DNA from: Halobacteriales archaeon QS_8_69_73
GTDB taxonomy: Archaea; Halobacteriota; Halobacteria; Halobacteriales; Haloarculaceae
Assembly: GCA_003022945.1 (NCBI GenBank)
Contig: PXRZ01000014.1
Span: 1 to 64,000, forward strand
Direction: 5' to 3'
DNA length: 64,000 bases
The position numbers and the translations under genes were made by a program. A model generated the notes under the pieces. That model was given only the letters and a program-made list of their open reading frames with translations, did not search any database and had not been told where the DNA came from. Below are positions 27,213-35,909 of this stretch, one piece after another; positions within the stretch are counted from its first letter, which is position 1; each line of letters starts with the position of its first letter.

Positions 27213-27716
27213 TCACCGCAGCTCCCGGTCGATGTCGGCCTGTGTGAAGTCGAAGAACTGCTCGTCCGGCAGCTCGACGTCCAGCACGTCGAGGTCGGTC
27301 GGCTCGCCGTCGGTGTCGAAGGCCTGCCAGTCCGTGCGGCCGTACGGCGCGCCGACGATGATATGGACGTCGCCCCGAGAGAACGTCGCCAGGTCGGCGT
27401 CGCTCGGGCGCAACACCCCGTTAGGGTGGGAGTGGACCGAGCCGACGCTCTTGAGGTCGTTCGGCATGTAGGTCGGCTTGAACTCCGCGCTGACGGGGTT
27501 GGTCTTCGTCCCCGGCGCGAGGAGGACGTCGGTGATGACGGTCCCGTCGCGGTCGAGCCCCAGCGTCCGGGCGTCCTCGCCGCGGAGTTGGCCCATGTAC
27601 TCGTCGGGGTGGCTGTCCTCGGAGGCCTGCAGCGCGAACTCAAGGGCGTCGTCGGCGATGCCGAGAACCTCGCTCGACCGGAACAGCGACGGGGTCCACG
27701 ACCCGAGCAATCCCAT
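27213..27716 (-). CDS. JAMM/MPN+ metalloprotease, desampylase-like (167 aa)
   Basis: The zinc motif H-x-H-x7-S-x2-D is complete ([15 protein letters not shown]95, H97, S105, D108). The upstream catalytic Glu is E39 in HPDEYMGQL. Haloarchaeal JAMM proteins of this type remove ubiquitin-like SAMP proteins from targets. This one, longer than the classical HvJAMM1 and beside RibL and a DHH/OB protein, looks like the JAMM2 lineage. The order JAMM-ribL with a divergent DHH gene is, from memory, conserved in other haloarchaea. Confidence 0.82.
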   Translation of the reverse strand: MGLLGSWTPSLFRSSEVLGIADDALEFALQASEDSHPDEYMGQLRGEDARTLGLDRDGTVITDVLLAPGTKTNPVSAEFKPTYMPNDLKSVGSVHSHPNGVLRPSDADLATFSRGDVHIIVGAPYGRTDWQAFDTDGEPTDLDVLDVELPDEQFFDFTQADIDRELR

Positions 27717-27819
27717 ACCTCTCCGTCGGGTTGCCCGACAACTAAGGCTTCCGATGGGACGGACCGGCCGCCCGGCCGACAACAACACGCTTAAACTCGA
27801 CCGGAGCCGACGGTGGTCA

Positions 27820-29727
27820 ATGACTCAGTCCGCTGCCGGTAACGCCGAGTCGACCACCGACGACGGGGTGGTGTACGACCTCGGCCCCGACTGTACCCTC
27901 GATGACGTCGACGAGGGCGACCGCTATCTCGCGACGGTGAACGGTATCGTCGACTACGGCGTCTTCGTCGATCTCTCCGACGACGTCTCCGGGCTCGTCC
28001 ACGAGTCGAACCTCGAGGCCGATCCCGCGGTCGGCGACGAGCTGGTCGTCGAGCTGGTCGAAATCCGCGACGACGGCGACCTCGGGTTCGCCGAGACCGA
28101 CGTTAACCCTGCCGTCGAGGCCGTCGCGGTCGTCCACGGCGACGAGGTCGGTGTCGACGACCTGACCGACCGCGTCGGCGACACCGTCCACCTCGAGGGC
28201 GACGTCGTCCAGGTCAAACAGACCGGCGGGCCGACGATCTTCTCGGTCCGGGACGGCGCCGGCGTCGTGCCGTGTGCGGCCTTCGAGGAGGCCGGCGTCC
28301 GGGCGTACCCCGAGGTCGGCCTCGGCGACGTCGTCCGGGCGACGGGCACGGTCGAGACCCGCGACGGCGCCGTCCAGCTGGAGGTCGACCGGCTCGTCAG
28401 CCTCCGTGGCGAGGCCGAAGCGGAGGTCCGCGAGCGGGTCGAGGCCGCCGTCGCCGAGCGGGCCGCCCCCGAGGACGTCGACCCGCTCATCGAGTGGCCG
28501 GCCTTCGAGACGCTCCACGACGACCTCGCGGCCGTCGCCGAGCGGCTCCGACGGGCGGTGCTGTCCGGCCGGCCCATCCGGCTCCGCCACCACGCCGACG
28601 GCGACGGCATGTGCGCGTCGGTGCCGGTCCAGCTCGCTCTCGAACGGTTCCTCGCCGAGGTCCACGAGGACCCCGAGGCGCCGCGGCACCTGTTCAAGCG
28701 GCTCCCCTCGAAGGCGCCGTTCTACGAGATGGAAGACGTCACCCGGGACCTCAACTTCGCCCTGGAGGACCGCGAACGCCACGGCCAGCGGCTGCCGCTG
28801 CTGTTCATGGTCGACAACGGCTCCACCGAGGAGGACGTCCCGGCCTACCGGACGCTGGACCAGTACGACGTCCCGGTCGTGGTGGTCGACCACCACCACC
28901 CCGACCCCGACGCCGTCGGCCCGCTCGTCGAGGAGCACGTCAACCCGTACCTCCACGGCGAGGACTACCGGATCACGACCGGCATGATGTGCGTCGAGCT
29001 GGCGCGGATGATCGACCCCTCGCTGACCGACGACGTCGAGCACGTGCCGGCCGTCGCGGGGCTGTCGGACCGTTCGAAGGCCGACGCCATGGACGACTAC
29101 CTCGAGCTGGCCGCCGCGGCCGGCTACGACGAAACCGACCTCCGGGACATCGGCGAGGCGCTGGACTACGCGGCCCACTGGCTCCGCTACGACGCCGGCG
29201 GCAGCCTCATCGAGGACGTCCTCAACGTCGGCTGCGACGACCCCGAGCGGCACGCGGAGCTGGTCGAGTTCCTCGCTGACCGCGCCCGCCGCGACGTCGA
29301 CGACCAACTCGACGACGCCGAACCGCACGTCGACCACGAGCGGCTGGACAACGGCGCCCACCTCTACCGGCTCGACGTCGAGAACCACGCCCGCCGGTTC
29401 ACCTACCCCGCCCCGGGCAAGACGACGGGCGAACTCCACGACCGGAAGGTCGAGGAGACGGGTGACCCCGTCATCACCATCGGCTACGGCCCGGACTTCG
29501 CGGTGCTGCGGTCCGACGGCGTCCGGCTCGACATCCCGACCATGGTCGAGGAGCTGCAGGCGGAATTCGAAGGCGCCGGCGTCTCCGGCGGCGGCCACCT
29601 CGTCGTCGGCTCCGTCAAGTTCGTCTCCGGCATGCGGGAGCCGGTCGTCGACGCGCTGGTCGAGAGGATGGCCGACGCCGAACTCGACGAGGCGCTCCGG
29701 AGCACGCTCGTCCGCGACGACGACTGA
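27820..29727 (+). CDS. DHH-family phosphoesterase with OB folds, RecJ-like (635 aa)
   Basis: The N-terminus is an S1-type OB fold (VNGIVDYGVFVDLSDDVSGL), followed by a second OB fold (LEGDVVQVKQTGGPTIFSVR). Then comes a DHH phosphoesterase domain with RHHADGDGMCASVPVQLAL, FMVDNGSTEEDV and VVVDHHHPDPDAV, and a DHHA1-like C-terminus with SGGGHLVVGSVKF. It probably acts as a single-strand nuclease or nanoRNase in DNA/RNA metabolism. The start is ATG 27820, with TTAAACTCG about 25 bp upstream. Length and motifs look intact, unlike the other DHH gene at 36 kb. Confidence 0.85.
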   Translation: MTQSAAGNAESTTDDGVVYDLGPDCTLDDVDEGDRYLATVNGIVDYGVFVDLSDDVSGLVHESNLEADPAVGDELVVELVEIRDDGDLGFAETDVNPAVEAVAVVHGDEVGVDDLTDRVGDTVHLEGDVVQVKQTGGPTIFSVRDGAGVVPCAAFEEAGVRAYPEVGLGDVVRATGTVETRDGAVQLEVDRLVSLRGEAEAEVRERVEAAVAERAAPEDVDPLIEWPAFETLHDDLAAVAERLRRAVLSGRPIRLRHHADGDGMCASVPVQLALERFLAEVHEDPEAPRHLFKRLPSKAPFYEMEDVTRDLNFALEDRERHGQRLPLLFMVDNGSTEEDVPAYRTLDQYDVPVVVVDHHHPDPDAVGPLVEEHVNPYLHGEDYRITTGMMCVELARMIDPSLTDDVEHVPAVAGLSDRSKADAMDDYLELAAAAGYDETDLRDIGEALDYAAHWLRYDAGGSLIEDVLNVGCDDPERHAELVEFLADRARRDVDDQLDDAEPHVDHERLDNGAHLYRLDVENHARRFTYPAPGKTTGELHDRKVEETGDPVITIGYGPDFAVLRSDGVRLDIPTMVEELQAEFEGAGVSGGGHLVVGSVKFVSGMREPVVDALVERMADAELDEALRSTLVRDDD

Positions 29728-29770
29728 GACCGGGCCGGTCGCTCCTTCAGCGAGCCGCCCGTCCCGGCGC

Positions 29771-31423
29771 TCAGGGCTGCCAACCGACCACCCCCTCGCG
29801 GCCGCCGAACTCGATTCGCCGCACGAGTAGCGCCGCGGCGGCGACACACACTGCGGCGACGCCGACGATCGCCGTCGGCACCGACCGGCCGTCCGGGCCC
29901 GACCAGTCGGCCCGGAACACCGACGCGTAGTAGCCGGCGACCGCCGACCCCTCGAGGGCGACGGCGACCTCGCGGTTCTCGGTCCGGGAGGTCCGCCCCC
30001 AATTGAGGCTCCCGACGACCGCGGTGTCGTCGACGACGACGCCCTTCGAGTGGACCTTCTCGTAGCCGTCGGGGTCGTCGACGCGGGCCTCGAGGTCCCA
30101 GCCCTCGGCGTCCGCCCGGCGGTTCAACCACGCCGCCAGCGCCTCGTTGTCCTCCTTGACGTACCAGCCGCTCGAGAGGTGGACCCGGGCGGTCACGCCG
30201 CGGTCGGCAGCCCGCAGGACGGCCCGCAGCAGGCGGTCGTCCCGGCTGCCGATGGTTACCTGCTGAACGAGCACCCGCTCGTCGGCGGCGTCGATCCGCG
30301 CGGCGACGGCGTCGGCGGCGTTGTCGGGCCCGACGAGCACCGTCGCCGCTTCGACCGATACCCGACGCGGGTCGTGTCGCGCCGGGAACTCGCCGACCGC
30401 GGGATTGGCGGCGGCGAACGTCCGACCCTCGCGGTAGCGCCCCCAAGGGGTCGCCGCCCGCCAGCCGCGATCGGTCGCATGGAGCCCCGCCAGCGCCTCG
30501 GCCGCCTCGGCGTTCTCGAGGACGACGCCCCAGCCGCGGCTCGACATGCCGCCCGTGCCGGCCGGCTTGAAGTTCTCCGTCAGCACGAGCGCTCGGTCGT
30601 CGACGACGGCGTACTTCGGGTGGTGGTGATCGTACCTCGCGTACGGGCCGGTCGGGAGGCGGACGTCGACGCCCGCCGCCGAGAGCCGGTCGAGCAGCCT
30701 CGCCTGGCGGTCGGTCATCCCGCCGACGGGCGACCCGCCGAGGAGAACGTGGACCTCGACGCCGCGGTCCCGTGCCGAGAGCAGCGCCTCGACGACCCGC
30801 TCGGAGGTGAGCGTGTAGCCGGCCAGCAGCAGGCGGTCGTCGGCGCTGCGGAGCGTCTCGACGGTTCGATCCGGCGCGTCCGGGAGGACGAATGCCGTCG
30901 CCCGGCCGCCGTCCGTTCGGACCGGCGCCAGGTCGGTCGCGCCGAGCGGGCGCCAGGCGCCGCGGGAGACGTTCCACACCTCCGCCTCCAGAGCGTCCCG
31001 GTAGCGGACCGCGGCGACGGTGTCGGTCCCCCGCCGGAGCCGGAGGTCGTCGCCGCCATTGGCGAGACGCAGCCGGCCGTCAAGTCCGACGACCGGGGCG
31101 TCGGCGTGTGTCGCCGCGGCCTCCGGCGTCGTCGAGAGGGCGACCGCCCCCGACAGCGTCCGGTTCGGAAGCCTCGCCGCCGTCGTGCCGTCGGTCAGCG
31201 TCCAGCCGGTCGTGTTCGTCGCCCGCGGGAACCGGACGACGACGAACTCGCCGGGGTCACCGCGCTCGACGGGGTCGGGGTAGACGGCGACGAGCGTCGC
31301 GTTCGCCGCGTTCGACGCGTCCGTCGCGTCCGGGCCGTCACTCGCGGCCACGACGACGCCCGGAGCGGCCGCGACGGTGACGAGTACGACGGCGAGCACG
31401 GCGACGAGTGGACGGGAGCGCAC
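29771..31423 (-). CDS. Secreted, membrane-anchored phospholipase D-fold protein with lamin-tail domain (550 aa)
   Basis: GTG 31423 starts a signal peptide (LVAVLAVVLVTVAAAPGVVV). A lamin-tail-like beta domain follows (about residues 45-110), then two PLD repeats with HKD motifs HHPKYAVVDD and HSKGVVVDD, each followed by a conserved N (TENFKP, GSLNWG). A C-terminal transmembrane helix (AIVGVAAVCVAAAALLV) with basic residues after it anchors it outside the cell. It may be an extracellular phosphodiesterase or nuclease. The upstream frame to 31960 runs through repeats and is rejected. Confidence 0.82.
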   Translation of the reverse strand: MRSRPLVAVLAVVLVTVAAAPGVVVAASDGPDATDASNAANATLVAVYPDPVERGDPGEFVVVRFPRATNTTGWTLTDGTTAARLPNRTLSGAVALSTTPEAAATHADAPVVGLDGRLRLANGGDDLRLRRGTDTVAAVRYRDALEAEVWNVSRGAWRPLGATDLAPVRTDGGRATAFVLPDAPDRTVETLRSADDRLLLAGYTLTSERVVEALLSARDRGVEVHVLLGGSPVGGMTDRQARLLDRLSAAGVDVRLPTGPYARYDHHHPKYAVVDDRALVLTENFKPAGTGGMSSRGWGVVLENAEAAEALAGLHATDRGWRAATPWGRYREGRTFAAANPAVGEFPARHDPRRVSVEAATVLVGPDNAADAVAARIDAADERVLVQQVTIGSRDDRLLRAVLRAADRGVTARVHLSSGWYVKEDNEALAAWLNRRADAEGWDLEARVDDPDGYEKVHSKGVVVDDTAVVGSLNWGRTSRTENREVAVALEGSAVAGYYASVFRADWSGPDGRSVPTAIVGVAAVCVAAAALLVRRIEFGGREGVVGWQP

Positions 31424-31470
31424 ACGGCGGCCTGGCTCCGTCCCGGTACAAGAACCTGTGGTCGACCTGC

Positions 31471-31515
31471 GTGGCAGTGTTCGGACAAGCGGTTGCCGGC
31501 CGACCAAACCCCGCT
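31471..31515 (-). repeat. Upstream repeat motif, copy 1
   Basis: Reading toward the PLD gene, a 41-bp block (AGCGGGGTTTGGTCGGCCGG, then CAACCGCTTGTCCGAACACTG) matches a block upstream of yhbY (38208-38252) at about three of four positions. It ends 47-54 bp before the start codon in both cases. Confidence 0.5.
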
Positions 31516-31951
31516 GGGTGGGACTGAAAGGGGCCGGGCTCTCGGCCAGCCCCGGACGCTCGCGGCGCATAGCGCCGCGAACTCGAGAGAGCGACGCTCT
31601 CCCGGTGACGCAAGCGGAGAGGGAGCCGTCGGCTCCCTCAGGCAGTCGGCGCCGTGCGCCGACGACAGAGAGGGATCGAAGATCCCTCAGGCAATCGGGC
31701 ATTGCCCGATGACAGCGAAGGACTGGAGGTCCCTGGGCCGCTCGCGCGACGGAGCCGCGCGAGAAGACCGCAGGACGGAGTCCGAGGACCGTGGCTCGAA
31801 AGATGGCTTCACGAACGTCGTTCGTCATACCGGAAGAGCTTCGCTCTTCCGTAGATCGCGGATCTCCGATCCGCTCACTCCCGGAAATCGCCGATTGCCG
31901 GAGACAGCGAGTCGCGGCGGCCGAGAGTCCGGGGGCTTTCGAAATCCTCCC
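31516..31951. repeat. Hairpin-string element: about 13 consecutive hairpins with imperfect inverted ends
   Basis: Between about 31562 and 31900 lie at least thirteen short hairpins, spaced mostly 21-27 bp apart with a few gaps of 32-38 bp. Examples are GCGGCGCATAGCGCCGC, GGGAGCCGTCGGCTCCC, GAGGGATCGAAGATCCCTC, ATCGGGCATTGCCCGAT, ACGAACGTCGTTCGT and GCGGATCTCCGATCCGC. Stem sequences differ but stay self-complementary. Spacers alternate between forms like CAGGCA and GACAGNG. The ends (31516-31547 and 31919-31951) form an imperfect inverted repeat sharing CTCTCGGCC. No protein gene lies in 31424-32026. Confidence 0.7.
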
Positions 31952-32026
31952 TGTCCACACTCCAACTCCACGTCTCTTATCTGAACGCTATCTGTGGAAC
32001 GAATCACTCTCTCGCGGCCAATAGAA

Positions 32027-32467
32027 TCAGCCTTCGCCGATTGTGGAGCCAACTCCAGCCCGGTGTCGCTGGACGGCACGTTCGAGACCGCCCGCCAGCA
32101 GCGCGAGCGCGAACACCGCGACCCATCCGACGAGGTAGACGCCCAGAGGCGATATCAGGTCCGCCTGCCCCGGGTCTCCGGCGGCCTCGAACCAGAACGC
32201 GGCACCGAACGGGACGAACACCACGACGGCGGGCGAAATCAGCCCCCATCGGTCGTACGCGTAGACCGGAGTGGCGCCGAGTAAGAATACGCCCGGATAC
32301 ATCGCACCGAAGAGCAACTGTGCGTCCGGCGGTGCCTCGAGTAACTGGTACGGAACCACCTCGAGCGTGAACGCTCCGCGCACCCAGTTTGTGGCGTTCA
32401 GCGCGACTACCAAGAAGATGAGCCCGGAGGCCGCTGCAAGGGCTGCTCGTCGCACGCGTCGGCTCAC
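32027..32467 (-). CDS. Four-helix membrane protein of unknown function (146 aa)
   Basis: The predicted protein has hydrophobic helices at about residues 10-30, 50-70, 75-95 and 105-125 (ALAAASGLIFLVVALNATN, GAMYPGVFLLGATPVYAY, VVVFVPFGAAFWF, GVYLVGWVAVFALALLAGG). An Arg-rich N-terminus and a short basic C-terminal tail follow the positive-inside rule. No family is recognised. It is convergent with the hairpin element. Confidence 0.6.
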   Translation of the reverse strand: MSRRVRRAALAAASGLIFLVVALNATNWVRGAFTLEVVPYQLLEAPPDAQLLFGAMYPGVFLLGATPVYAYDRWGLISPAVVVFVPFGAAFWFEAAGDPGQADLISPLGVYLVGWVAVFALALLAGGLERAVQRHRAGVGSTIGEG

Positions 32468-32564
32468 GCAGGGGATTTACAAATACGTGTCGCGGGGAGT
32501 GGAAACGAACGTCGCGAGTCGCGGCGTCAGAAGCGAAACGGCACCGTGTCCGGAACGTCGGCGG

Positions 32565-33784
32565 TCAGGCGGCGGTCGCCTCGCGGGCCTTCTCGGCCTC
32601 GGCCTGGACGATGTAGGCGCGGTCGTCGTCGTGCTCGGCGGCGGCCTCCAGCGCGCGCTCGGTGCCGATCTGCACCAGCGCCCACGCCGCGGAGGCGCGG
32701 ACCTCCGTGGGCTCGGAGTCGTCGTCGAGGACGTCCGAAAGCGGCTCGATCGCGCGGGTGTCGCCGATGAGCCCCAGCGCGCGGGCGGCCTGCGAGCGGA
32801 CGCTCGGCGCCTCGTCGGCCAGGGCGACGGCGACGGCTCCGGTGGCCTGTCGACGGCCCGCTCGTCGCCGATCTTGCCCAGGACCTCGATCTCCGGCTGG
32901 TTGCGCTTCTGTGCGGCTTGGTGCATCGGCTCGAAGGCCTCCTCGGGGCCGAGCCGCCGGAGGGCGTCGACGCAGTTCTCCTGCATGAACCCCGACTCGA
33001 GGGCCTCGTAGGCGAGGACGATCCGTTCGGGGTCGTTTTCCGCCTCGGCGATGCGGACGACGTTCAGCTCCGGCGGGAAGTCCTTGCGGTTCTCGCCGGT
33101 GATCCGGTCGTAGAACCCCTGGACCTCGAGCTGCTCGACGACGCTGAGGTCGTCCCACTCCTCGGCGTCTTCGAGGTCGTCCGCGAGCGTCTCGGCGGCC
33201 GCCAGCAGCGCCGCGATGGTGTCGGCGTCCCCGTCGGGATCGAGCCCGGCCGCGACGGTCGCCTCGCCGACGGCCTCGACGGTGCCGGCATGTGCCTCGA
33301 GATCGTCGCCGCCGGCGAACGTCTTGTCCAACTCCGTCTCGGCGGCCTCCAGCAGCGTCTCGACGGCCGCCCGGACGTCGGGGTCGCCGTCCTCCGTCCA
33401 GCGGGTCTCCCGGACCGTCGCGGCGGCGTCCGCGAGCTCCTTCTCGACGTCTTCGGCGTACGGTCCGCGTGCGGTCTCCAGCTCCTCCCGCAGGCCGTCG
33501 GTCCGCGATTCCAGCTCCTCGGCCGGCTCGTCCTCGTCGTCTTCGTCGCCACCGTCCGGCCCGAGGTCCGCGCCCTCGAGGTCGTCGGCAACGGCCTCCA
33601 GCGTCGCCTCGACGTCGTCGAGGTCGGCCTCGGTCTCGGCGGCCTCGAGGGTCGATTCGACGTCGTCGAGCCGGTCGGCCAGCGAGTCGACGGTCACCTC
33701 CGGCGCGGGCACGTCTTCGGTGCCGTCGGCGCCGTCGGCGGCCTCGTCGGGCGCCTCCGCGCTTTCGTCGTCCCCGTCGGTCAT
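32565..33784 (-). pseudogene. HEAT-repeat protein with a one-base frameshift
   Basis: From ATG 33784 an acidic N-terminus (residues 1-100) leads to helical repeats. At about 32850 the frame changes: [10 protein letters not shown] continues in the next frame as [20 protein letters not shown], then [20 protein letters not shown], to a stop at 32565. One missing C (expected GACCAGGCC, seen GACAGGCC) explains it. The C-terminal part contains two or three PBS-lyase-type HEAT repeats. The coding quality on both sides is high, so a sequencing error is as likely as a true mutation. Confidence 0.75.
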
Positions 33785-33852
33785 ATCCGACACTCCGGCA
33801 GAGCAGGTCAAGAGCGTTTCCATTCGCGGGACGTGCCCGGTCGGCAGACCGG

Positions 33853-34530
33853 TCAGCCGTCCCGCCAGTAGACGAACGGCGCGAGCACGAGGTACCCGAC
33901 GGCGAACAACAGCAGCGACCGGGGGAACACCCGGCCGCCCACCTCCGGGAACAGCACGGCGAGCGCCTGCAGACCGCCCAGCACCAGCGCGTCCCGGGCG
34001 TACAGCTCCGGGTACGTGACGGGCGCGACCATCAGATACGTGAAGACGGCGGCGGCGGCCAGCAGCACGGGCGGGTCGGTGATCCCCGCCAAGTACGCCA
34101 CCGCGAGGATGGTCGCCGCCAGCGTCGTCTGGACGCCCTCCGTCTCCTCGGCGTGGCGGTCCTCGAGCATATAGAAGCCGAGCCGGACGACGGCCATCGC
34201 GACGAACATAGCGGGGACGCCGACGGTGACGGCCGTCGCGGCGGGCGAGCCGCCGGTTCCCGTGCGGGCGACGGCGTGGACGAGCACCGCCGGCGCGACG
34301 CCGAAGGAGGCGACGTCGGCCAGGGAGTCGAGGTGGTCGCCGACCGGCGTCCCGCCCCGGGCCCGGGCGACGACGCCGTCGAGGCCGTCGGCGATGGCCG
34401 CCAGCAGGACGAGCCGGGCGGCGAGCGTCGGGTCGGCGGCGGCGACGGCCGCGGCGGCGAACCCCAGCGCCGCGTTGGCGACAGTGACGGCGTCAGCCAG
34501 CCCCAACTGCCCCAGGAAACGCGGCTGCAT
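33853..34530 (-). CDS. CDP-alcohol phosphatidyltransferase, probable archaetidylserine synthase (225 aa)
   Basis: This membrane enzyme transfers L-serine onto CDP-archaeol. The CDP-alcohol motif D-x2-D-G-x2-A-R ... G-x3-D-x3-D is seen as [13 protein letters not shown] followed by GDHLDSLAD (about residues 48-72). Six to seven hydrophobic helices and a length near 225 residues fit the PssA-type family. A PGP-synthase-like specificity cannot be excluded. Confidence 0.8.
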   Translation of the reverse strand: MQPRFLGQLGLADAVTVANAALGFAAAAVAAADPTLAARLVLLAAIADGLDGVVARARGGTPVGDHLDSLADVASFGVAPAVLVHAVARTGTGGSPAATAVTVGVPAMFVAMAVVRLGFYMLEDRHAEETEGVQTTLAATILAVAYLAGITDPPVLLAAAAVFTYLMVAPVTYPELYARDALVLGGLQALAVLFPEVGGRVFPRSLLLFAVGYLVLAPFVYWRDG

Positions 34531-34622
34531 GCTCTGTCTCGTCGGTCGGCAACGGCCGTCTTAGTAGGTTCGCTTCCGCCCGCGACCGGGGGGCATATGT
34601 CCGTCGAACCCCCAGCGGGCGT

Positions 34623-35039
34623 ATGGACCGACGCGCGTTTCTCGCGACCGCCGGCGCGGCGGCGCTGTCGCCCGTCGCCGGCTGTCTGGACGGCGGCCTC
34701 TCGGAGTCCGAGTACGACGTCGGGATGTCCGCCAACGCCTTCCTACCGGACAGCCACGAGGTCGCCGTCGGCGAGACGGTCGTCTGGGGCAACAACGGCT
34801 CCCGGAAGCACACCGTCACCGCCTACGAGAGCGCGATCCCCGACGGGGCGGCGTTCTTCGCCTCCGGCGGGTTCGAGACGACGACCGCCGCCCGCGAGGC
34901 CTGGAAGGACACCGGCGCGGGCAACGTCGCTCCCGGCGAGACGTTCGCACACACCTTCGAGACGCCCGGCAGCTACGGCTACCTCTGTATCCCGCACGAG
35001 CCGAAGGGGATGGTCGGCGTCGTCGAGGTGTCGGAATGA
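34623..35039 (+). CDS. Halocyanin-like blue copper lipoprotein (138 aa)
   Basis: A Tat-like N-terminus with twin arginine (MDRRAFLATAG) ends in a lipobox VAGC (Cys21), so the protein is probably lipid-anchored outside the membrane. The plastocyanin-type domain has the copper ligands H63 (KHTV), C122, H125 and M130 (YLCIPHEPKGM). It would shuttle electrons between respiratory components. It is divergent from the archaetidylserine synthase gene. Confidence 0.88.
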   Translation: MDRRAFLATAGAAALSPVAGCLDGGLSESEYDVGMSANAFLPDSHEVAVGETVVWGNNGSRKHTVTAYESAIPDGAAFFASGGFETTTAAREAWKDTGAGNVAPGETFAHTFETPGSYGYLCIPHEPKGMVGVVEVSE

Positions 35040-35046
35040 CCCGGAC

Positions 35047-35691
35047 TCAGCCCTCGTCGACGTCGACGTCGCTCTCGTCGACGTCGACCGTGGCGGCCTC
35101 CTCGGCGGCGACCTCCTCGGGGCGGGCCTCCAGACGGGTCTTCTGGACCTCCACCCGCCGGAGCGGGTAGATGGTCTTGGCCTCGCCGTAGATGGCCGAC
35201 GAGAGCCGGCCCTCGACGATGCTGTCGATGAGTCCCTCGAAGGTGCGCTCGTCGGCGGCCTCCTCGACCAGCTCGACCATCGTCTCCCGGATGGCCTGCT
35301 CCTGGCTGCGGTCGGCCGACTTCGTCGTGTAGGCGACCGGCTGGACCTGCAGCCGGTAGTCGTCGGTCGTCAGCAGGGTGACGAAGGCGTCGACCTTCGA
35401 GGTGCCGCGCCGGGTGAGACTCCGCAGGTAGTCGCGGGTGAGTTCGTGCTGGACGAACTCCGTGTAGGCGGCGTCGCTGCCGACGTCCGTCACCTGGAAG
35501 GTCAGCTTCGTGTTGTTCTCGCTGGGGTCGTCCTCCAGCTCGCCGAGGGTCGTCTCGACCGTCCGGTCGTAAACCTGCTCGACCTCGTCGGCGGGTGTCT
35601 CACCGAGTTCGGCCCGGTCGAAGATCTCCGGCGCCATCACGGTGTACCATCGCTTCTCCTGTGACTGCTTCGAGACTGATCGTTCGCTCAT
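35047..35691 (-). CDS. rps3ae: 30S ribosomal protein S3Ae (eS1) (214 aa)
   Basis: The N-terminus (SQEKRWYTVMAPEIFDRAEL) and the internal SLTRRGTSKVDAFVTLLTTD are characteristic of archaeal S3Ae. The acidic C-terminal tail is usual in halophiles. Its ATG overlaps the Pcc1 stop (ATGA), and it is the last gene of the cluster rpsO - DHH - pcc1 - rps3ae, an order seen in other haloarchaea. Confidence 0.95.
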   Translation of the reverse strand: MSERSVSKQSQEKRWYTVMAPEIFDRAELGETPADEVEQVYDRTVETTLGELEDDPSENNTKLTFQVTDVGSDAAYTEFVQHELTRDYLRSLTRRGTSKVDAFVTLLTTDDYRLQVQPVAYTTKSADRSQEQAIRETMVELVEEAADERTFEGLIDSIVEGRLSSAIYGEAKTIYPLRRVEVQKTRLEARPEEVAAEEAATVDVDESDVDVDEG

Positions 35692-35909
35692 GGTTGAATC
35701 GTGGTGTCGGTTACTCGCTGTGCGACCTGCAGGTTCGTCACGTAATCGTCGACGGTCGTCCGGAGGCCGCCGGTCGAGTCGCGCTCGATCGTCGTTACGA
35801 CCGTCCGGCCGTCGACCCGGGTCGACATCTCCGCGGTGTTGTCCGGCCGGAGTGCCGCGGCGACCACCCCTGGGCGGTCGTGTGCCGTCCGGACCGTCGC
35901 CCGTCTCAT
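35688..35909 (-). CDS. KEOPS complex subunit Pcc1 (73 aa)
   Basis: This is a small dimerising subunit of the KEOPS complex, which makes the t6A modification of tRNA. The pattern is strand (RRATVRTAHDRPGVVAAALR), PDNTAEMSTRVDG, then VTTIERDSTGGLRTTVDDYV and TNLQVAQRV, matching the Pcc1 fold including the 'T-x-DDYxxN' stretch. It overlaps its neighbours on both sides, indicating tight coupling with the ribosomal protein gene. Confidence 0.85.
   Translation of the reverse strand: MRRATVRTAHDRPGVVAAALRPDNTAEMSTRVDGRTVVTTIERDSTGGLRTTVDDYVTNLQVAQRVTDTTIQP

Noticed and set aside
27817-29847. A 676-codon open frame antisense to the DHH/OB-fold gene
   Set aside because: It is a shadow frame with repetitive V/D/E/G composition and no domains, while the opposite strand encodes a full DHH protein.
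31560-31900. Regular roughly 24-bp periodicity suggesting a CRISPR array
   Set aside because: No constant repeat exists; every unit has its own palindromic sequence and there is no cas gene in the window.
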